Position numbers and translations under genes: made by a program
Notes under the pieces: model-generated
Database searches by the model: none
The model's input: only the letters and a program-made list of their open reading frames with translations
Told to the model about the DNA's origin: nothing
Shown here: positions 57,380-64,000 of the stretch, in pieces
Layout of the letters: each line of letters starts with the position of its first letter
Position numbering within the stretch: position 1 is the stretch's first letter
From: Cryptomeria japonica
Lineage: Eukaryota > Streptophyta > Pinopsida > Cupressales > Cupressaceae
Assembly (NCBI RefSeq): GCF_030272615.1
Contig: NC_081413.1
Span: 601,152,709 to 601,216,708, forward strand
Direction of reading: 5' to 3'
DNA length: 64,000 nucleotides

Positions 57380-58551
57380 TGTTAGGCCCAATATGGAAAG
57401 CTAATGTACTGAGAGGGGAGGGGTGAATCAGTACATCAAAACTTTTCTCCAACAATAACTTTCTGTTAAGCATAAACTAAATATTGCTGTAACATAATAT
57501 AATGCTAAAACAAATAAATAACAATCATACATGATTCACTCCATAACACATATATTTTGGTTACGCAGAAACTCTTGGTTAGAGAGAAAAACTGCGGTGG
57601 GGATGGCACCCACAACTTCACTACTGCAATAATAAAGGTTGCTCAGTTAGAGCTACATGTTTAGCTATTTCTGATAGCTTACCCTGTTAGGAGTATCAAG
57701 ATCTGTTGGATCTACCTTGCTAAAGGATTTTACAACACTTATTCTAAATGCTGCACCTGGTTAAAGGCTTTACAATTTATAGACTTAGTTAGAGTCTTTT
57801 ACCCTATTAAAGGTTTCTCTTACCACTTCAAAATATTACAATCAAATCATTACAAATATCTGCAACTTTACATCTAGAATGTTATAGCAGATTCTATGTG
57901 CTCAAAATGATATTACCTAGCTTATAGCATACCTCGGTAATCCATATAATAACTCGGTAAACCCTTCTATTTACTCTGTTCCTTGATTGTTCTCTGAAAT
58001 CCTTCTCGGTGACCTCTGTGTCTTTGATGGTCGCAATACTCTGTGCTTCCTTATCTATTACACATGTCTTGCTTCATACACTTATGTATTTTTTCATATT
58101 TTTATCCTTAATGCATGTTGTATACATAGATCTCTTATGTCGATGATAGGGTTCATGCTTTGATCTTACAAACATGATTTATCAAATGAATAACCATGCA
58201 AAATGTTTCATTGGATAGAAGGCCTTGGAATCATACAGAATCTTTAAGTGCAATTTCCAATGTGATAACGATTCTATGTTCCTTGATCTTGTAACACGTT
58301 TCCATATGTGTGTTCAGGTTCAATGAATTTGGTAACACGTTTCACTCGGTGTATATCAACTCGGTGTATCATCTTTGTTGCTCGGTAGTCATAGAACATT
58401 ACTCGGTAGACTGCTAGGTGTATACTAAGCTTTGAGACTACTTTCTTCTATAACCGACTGTTCTGTGCTTATCAACTGAATATTTCGATAGTAGTAACCG
58501 ACTAGAATAACTTTGAACATAAGACTAATGGCAACTTAGTGAGTAGTAACA
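57380..58551 (-). repeat. 3' LTR of family B element (minus copy)
   Basis: 1,172 bp; minus strand TGTTACTACTC...GGGCCTAACA. Reverse copy of 859-2052. Contains CTCGGTGA/CTCGGTA words (reverse of ACCGAG) near 57952, 58005, 58346, 58363, 58381. Confidence 0.87.
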
Positions 58552-58552
58552 A

Positions 58553-58563
58553 TCTCCCCTTTT
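58553..58563 (-). other. Polypurine tract of family B element (minus copy)
   Basis: AAAAGGGGAGA on the minus strand, one base before the LTR, identical to 847-857 in the plus copy. Confidence 0.7.
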
Positions 58564-58877
58564 GACATTAGTTGAGATGTTTGACAAAGCTACTTTCAAA
58601 GTTATAACTAAAAAATCTATATACTTACAAAATTTGACTAAACTGACAGTATATACATTAGTCAATAAAATGGTATATTCAGATATACTCCCCTTATCAA
58701 TATACTATACAAAACTTTGATTTTGTATGCTCGGTGATCAATATTCTGTAATCATTGCCTGGTTGTCACTGCTCCCCTGTCAAATTCAACTGTGCATATG
58801 GATACTTTGCTCGCTATACTCCCCCTTTTTGATACTTTGATGCTATATCACTCCCCCTTTTTGACAAACATCAAAAT

Positions 58878-61800
58878 TTAGTTACCATTTGGGGGTGGAA
58901 ACTGATCAAAAATGGATTTGTACTTTGTTTGTGCGTCGGTAAGAGTGGCAGAGAGGGCATTCTTGACACTGTCCATTAAAGAATTCCGAGCTATAATGTC
59001 AGCTAACAATGAAATTAGGCCATCTAACGTGCTTCCCTCTTGCTGAGTGGATAGGGAGGTAGCCTTGTTGATCTGCTCTTGGACGGATGAAAGATGAGGA
59101 ATGAATAATGTTTGAAGAGTCATTATGTCCATTCTTATCTTGTGCTCTTCATTCCCGAGTTCCAATTGTTGAGCCATGACCTTTTGTAACTTTGTATAGA
59201 AATTCTTAACAGAATTGGGCTTAGTGGTCAACTTATTTGAGAGATCAGAGATCTCTTTCTCAATCACTTCTATTTTATTTTTAATATCTTTAATGAATAA
59301 AGAGAATGTACTGAGTTTCTGAAATAAATAAAGAATGTGCTTGAGTTGAGGGGTCAACACAGCAATAAATTTGACAAGTTTAACTTTGCCAATAGCAATA
59401 GCTTTCTGTACCTCTTCAATCATTTTAGCAGTGAGCTCCTTGTCCTTCAATTTGCTCAAATATTCTGATGCATCTACTCCAGATGTTTCTATCTTGGTTA
59501 GGAGTTCATCCAGTTGAACATGGATGGCTGCATCTGTTGTTACTGTAGCTTCAGGTAGCATATCGGTTAAGAGTGCTTTCACCTTCTGAAGTACTTTATT
59601 TTTCTTTTGAATAGCCATTTGTTTTTCTTGTTCAGCTTTGGCTTTGCATAGTTCACCGAATTCAATGAGTGCTTGCCCTTTTAATTTGGATATATTGACA
59701 TTCAGCAACACTATTGGTTTTGACAAATCTATTTTGAAACTATGCTTTTTCATTTTCTTTTCTTTACCTTTCACTGTTGGAACTAAGACAAGGGCTTGAG
59801 AGGTTTGTTGACTATCAGTAGGTTGCTCGGTAGAGGCAACACTTTGGTCCGTTTCTTTAGCCTCTGTAGTGTCCTTTGGTGCCTCTGTGCTTGGTGCCTC
59901 GACTGTAACATTTTCAGTGCTAGAAGGTGCTTGTGAGGTCTGTTCCCCGGTGGCTTGAGAAGTAGCTTCTCCTTCTGTAGACTTGTGACCTTCTATCCCT
60001 TGTTCAGTATCCTGAGGGGCCTCAGTTGAAACAGGTTGTTTGACCGGAGGATAGGGCTGAACTTGTTCCAAAACTGGCTCACTCGATACCAGTTTGGCAT
60101 ATGCATTCCCTTCTATCATTTCCTGTTCTGGTGCCTCAGTGTCCATGATATCTTCATCAATTTGTATAGTATCAGCAGGGTCTTGCTTGGTGATATGAGG
60201 ATCTTGCTTGGTGACATCAACTATTTCAACTTCAGCTTGTTCACCAACATTCTTGATTCGAAAGATTTCCTGCCACTTTTCTTTGGTTTCCTACTCCACT
60301 TCAATATAAAGGCCATTCATAAATTTTAAGGCTCTTTGCTTGACTAGGAATTTTTTGTGGTAGTTTATCAGATGTTCTTTGATCCTATCTACTGACATGT
60401 CTAGAAAGAGATGTACTAGACTTCTTTCTCTAATTTTCTTTTTTGAGTCCATTACCTATTTCCACCTGTCATCAATATGCAAATACAATTCGTTTGGAAG
60501 AGAGTTAGTTACTTCCAATGGGAGCAATTGGAATTTCAGAAGTGTGTAGATGACAACTTCTTCTATTTGTCTCTTTTCATCATTAGATTTGGATTCATAC
60601 TTAACATATCTGAATGATCCAAATCCACCATATTGTTTCAAATTTGCACAAAATTTATTGACACTATGTACATCTACCTTTTTGCTCTTGACAATCTGAA
60701 ATTTGTTTTTGTCTTCGGATTCATTGTCACTAGACTCTTTAGCCAAAATGAGTCTTCAAGTAGATTTCTTGTAAGTTTTTGTTACCTTAGGTGCGGCAAC
60801 ATTGTTTGGTTTCTTACTCGATGATGCTGCATATGCTCTTGTGTGAGGTCCCTTTGCAAGAGGAGTCGGTGATACCTCTGATGTATCTTGTTTCTTTCTT
60901 TTCAGAACTTTCCCTTTAGGCAATTCGGTACTCAATGTAATAGCTGCCTCTTGGGCTTCAGATTCCTCCTCGGTGACGACTAGAGTGCCCTTGACAGGTG
61001 TGGAGGAAGATCCTTCTCCAAATTTCTCCGATAATGCCTTGATCATTTTTGTCACTTTCCTTGTAGCCTTTGGCACTACAATGCTCATCTTTACTTTCTC
61101 TTTAACTTCTTCATATGTTCCATATCTCAGCTCAGTAGCATGCCTTGGTAATGTAAGAAAAGCATCTATTTGCTGTTGTGTGATGTCAAAATCAATCTCA
61201 TAACCCATAGGTGGCAAAGATTGAGTTCTTGGTTCCACAACGTTCACATAGCAATAGTCGGTGTGCACTTCAAAACAAATGTCATCCTTGTATTTTTCCA
61301 CTAGCTGGGGTGGAATTCTATGCCTGTTATGCATCTTTTCTGGAAACTTACTGAAATAGTCATCCATAATATCATTAAAGTTATCACCTAGATGTTTGAT
61401 GAAGTCATTGATTTGATGGGTGATTGGTCGATGTAGCTACCAAACTACTTTATCGATAGTTGGAAAGAATTTTTCAAAATAGAAAAACATGCATACCAGA
61501 AGTGATCCAAACTTCAGTGTATTCGCTGAGTTGTTCTTCTTCAACTTCCTTATGGTGTTTAGATTCTCAAATAGGTTTTTCAACAATACTTCACAAAGAT
61601 CAATTTTCATTCCTTTCTTCACAATTTTATATGCTAAGTCGACTGCTGCATAGGGTACACTATTTTCCCTTGCTGATTAGAAGAAACAGTAACCTATTAC
61701 TCTAATGAAAAACTTCAGTTCTATATCTGAGACATTCTTCAGCTTCAATCCTTTGCAATCAGATTCTACTCTGGTTAAACTAGTCTATTCCTTTTGTGAT

Positions 61801-62155
61801 ATAATTTTCTGAGCTCGGGCACTCTGCTCAAAACAAACTTGACCCATTGGGGTTTGAAGACACAGGGATAGGTTAGGGCTTCGATCAATCCCTTGATTTT
61901 AATGTGTTCATACTTGTTATCTAGTTTCCCATCGGCACACAATTCATCATATGTGTCTTTGATTTCAATATGACCGAGTTCCTCAACACGACATTTGGTG
62001 AAGAATCTGACATCCTCAACTAGCAAAACCCTATCCAGAATGAGTGAAAATGCAGTTTTGTCATCCAGTTCAGATGCTACTTTGGGAGTTAGAGAATATT
62101 TTAGTGAGGGCTTTTCAACATTCTTAACAACGAGCTCTTGGATCTTAGGTGCCAT
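58878..62155 (-). pseudogene. Family B ORF2, about 1,090 codons, unknown function
   Basis: ATG 62155 (MAPKIQELV) to the stop after 58878 (FDQFPPPNGN). One frameshift near 61790 and five in-frame stops (near 61675, 61437, 60750, 60455, 60292) break it. Matches to family A: VIGYCFF-stop-SARENSVPYAAVDLAY against VIGYRTFHASKINSVSATAV; LKFGSLLVCMFFYF against FKFGQLLVGLFFYF; KYKDDICF and PMGYEID. The linker differs: here it is Thr/Glu/Gln/Ser-rich (residues encoded at 60146-59800) rather than Lys/Glu. The end is coiled coil, nearly identical to 2-499. No pol motif. Conservation of folded parts in both families argues that ORF2 was once under selection. Confidence 0.75.
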
Positions 62156-62719
62156 TGCAGATTTTGGATAAGTACTAACAAAAGATCCTTAGGGTTTGAA
62201 TAATTTCAAATGGCAGATGCTTTCCTCTTAGCAAATATGAAACATAAATTCTCAACATATATGATCGGTAAACTAGCTTGACAATGCGTTGAGATTACTG
62301 TAAATACGTTGAATTTCTCTTCAGAGGAGGTTTGATCGCCTTAGAATCACTTGCTCTACTCTCTTGAAAACTTGGTAAGTGTAAAATGACCACATAAATT
62401 CTTTAAGTACATAATATACCTTATCGGGCTCCGTGCAGGTTAGGTCAAAAACATTAAATGCACTCGGTTCCACTAAATCGATTTGCTTTCCTTTTTGCGC
62501 TTTAATCGAGTAGCCAAACTTCCTGCATTTACCGACTTGACAGACTTCCTATATTTACTGACTTGACAGGCTTCCTGTATAGTGCTCAAAAAGACTTTGA
62601 TAGAGTTTCAAACTTACTAATACATCTTAGCTATGCAGATTTTGAATTAAGTACATACTAAAATAGGAACTGTTAAGATTGAACCTTGAGAGAATGCAGT
62701 CCCTTCATACCTTTACCGA
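62156..62719. other. Spacer between ORF1 and ORF2 of family B
   Basis: About 564 bp with no open frame, at the same place and of similar length as the 520-bp spacer of family A. Confidence 0.5.
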
Positions 62720-64000
62720 TTAATTTGGAATAGGTGCACCTAACTCGGTAGGTAAGGTGCTTTCTTCATTTGACACAATTTCCTTCTTTCTCCAAATCAT
62801 CTGGAATTTTCTTTTTATCTCTTCAATATCTCCTCTTGGCTGATCTCTGCAATCTCCAACCAAGTGTCCAACTTTGTGACAATGAAAACATGCCATACTA
62901 GGATTTCTCCATGATCTTCGATTTTTCATTCCAAACCTTATAAAGCTGTTGGCACTTATATGTCCATATCTTCCACAACATTCACACCATATCCTTGTAT
63001 TGTAATCCCATGGTACTGTTGTATGTTATCGGTTAATATTCTATGAGTTCAGTAGCTTCCAGTATTTGCTAGATGTGTAGACCACATATAGTTCTTTTGC
63101 TTAAACCAACACTTCTCGGTACCATGTCCATACCTATTATAGTTTTTACAAAACCCTTTGAATTTTGCCTTCTGATAATTGCTAGCAGACTTTGTCCTAC
63201 ATTGGTTAGATGTGTGACCATATTTATTGCAATTGTAACAATAACCATTGGACTTAGTGACTTTCGGTTGCTTAACTTTTCTGATTTGGCACATGTTAGT
63301 AGTATGACCTTGATTTCCACAATAGTTGCAAATAGGCTTCTTTCTTTTGATGATCATCTTGTTTCCAACTTGCTTTGATGATTCTCCTCTGTCGATAGAG
63401 TCTTTTCCTTTGTAACCGAGTCCTGCATCTTTGTTAGGTTTTCTTGTATTCAATTGTTCATCCAACATCTTTGATGCTTCATAACTCTTCTTCAGTGTTT
63501 CTTTGGATTTCTTCTCTATTTCAAGTTCATTGGTCAACCTTGATATTTCAAGTTTCAATGTTTGATTTTCATCATCTTTCAAAATTGCTTCATGATGTGC
63601 ATAACCTAATTGATCTGATAGATTTTGTTGAATACCAGTTAACCTTGTGATTTCATCATTGTTTTCAGATACTAATGCTGCAAGCTGTTGATTTTATCTT
63701 TCTAGATCTCTTACTTTATCCTCAGCTATCCTCAATGCATCAAGATTTTTAGTCATCTTTGTGCTGAAATGTTCATGTCCTCTTTTCATTGCTTTTAGCT
63801 GACCAGTCAGTGCTTTGTTCTTTTCTTTCAATACTTCAATCATTTCTTCAGTCTCTTTAGACATACTATTCTCAGATGATGTTTCAATTTGTTCCACCAG
63901 CTCTTGAGAGTCCTGCAAATCATTAGACAATCTTCTTCTAACTTTCAATGATTTTTGCATTTGTCTTTGCATGCTTGCAATCACTTGATTAGCATGATCT
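62720..64000 (-). pseudogene. Family B ORF1, gag-like coiled coil with five zinc knuckles (partial)
   Basis: The frame enters from the right edge. 63984-63694 and on to about 63450 is coiled coil with a TAA near 63692. The segment GLGYKGKDSIDRGESSKQ then precedes the knuckles: CNYCGNQGHTTNMC and CYNCNKYGHTSNQC are intact CX2CX4HX4C; CKNYNRYGHGTEKC has lost its second Cys; CECCGRYGHISANS (near 62960, shifted frame) has lost its last; CFHCHKVGHLVGDC (near 62880) is intact. Ends at the stop after LGAPIPN (62720). No capsid domain is visible. It should bind element RNA. A stop and a frame change make this copy inactive. Confidence 0.75.

Larger units (their letters stand above)
57380..64000 (-). 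mobile_element. Family B pol-less LTR retrotransposon, runs off the right edge
   Basis: Minus orientation. From the 3' end: LTR 57380-58551, polypurine tract 58553-58563, further purine tracts (near 58690, 58828, 58855), ORF2 (62155-58878), a spacer of about 564 bp, then ORF1 (64000-62720). The 5' LTR and the start of ORF1 lie beyond the window. ORF1 follows ORF2 directly with no room for pol, as in family A. The copy shares its LTR and ORF2 end with 1-2052. Confidence 0.87.

Overview
The window reads as nuclear DNA of a seed plant with a large, transposon-rich genome. It holds one spliced host gene, a TIR-NBS-LRR (TNL) immune receptor. TNLs are missing from grasses, so the source is a eudicot or, more likely given the retrotransposon load and gene scarcity, a gymnosperm. 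I cannot name the species. No rRNA, functional tRNA, CRISPR or prokaryotic feature is present.

Layout. 1-2052 is the 3' end of a plus-strand LTR retrotransposon (family B). 2053-4984 is old LTR debris and a degenerate tandem repeat. 4985-10640 is a minus-strand LINE wreck (LINE-A) split by about 1.6 kb of other DNA. 10641-15746 has no genes but carries a tRNA-derived SINE with perfect 16-bp target duplications and a 173-bp foldback hairpin. 15747-16910 is a broken coding sequence I do not recognise. 17460-30462 is a second LINE (LINE-B, minus strand), interrupted by a family A LTR element (19244-26410). 31477-33262 is a long, nearly perfect inverted repeat. 35903-43346 (minus) is the TNL gene in six exons. 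43347-47820 holds tandem repeats and an old LTR with an array of tiny hairpins. 48239-48580 is a PPR gene fragment. 50771-56683 is an LTR element (element C) with 1.9-kb LTRs and a 5-bp target duplication. 57380-64000 is a second family B element on the minus strand, running off the window.

How the parts fit. Families A and B share one architecture: an LTR of about 1.18 kb, an initiator-Met-type primer site (seen in A), a coiled-coil plus multi-zinc-knuckle gag-like ORF1, a spacer of about 0.5 kb, then a roughly 1,100-codon ORF2 with no protease, integrase or reverse transcriptase motif, then several purine-rich tracts and the 3' LTR. The flanking signals look like the SIRE/Maximus branch of Ty1/copia, but pol is absent. 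ORF2 is recognisably conserved between the two families although both copies carry in-frame stops. This pol-less pair is the best candidate for an undescribed system here. The TNL gene has matching splice phases throughout, keeps the key motifs of TIR, NB-ARC and LRR, and gives a 1,343-residue protein.
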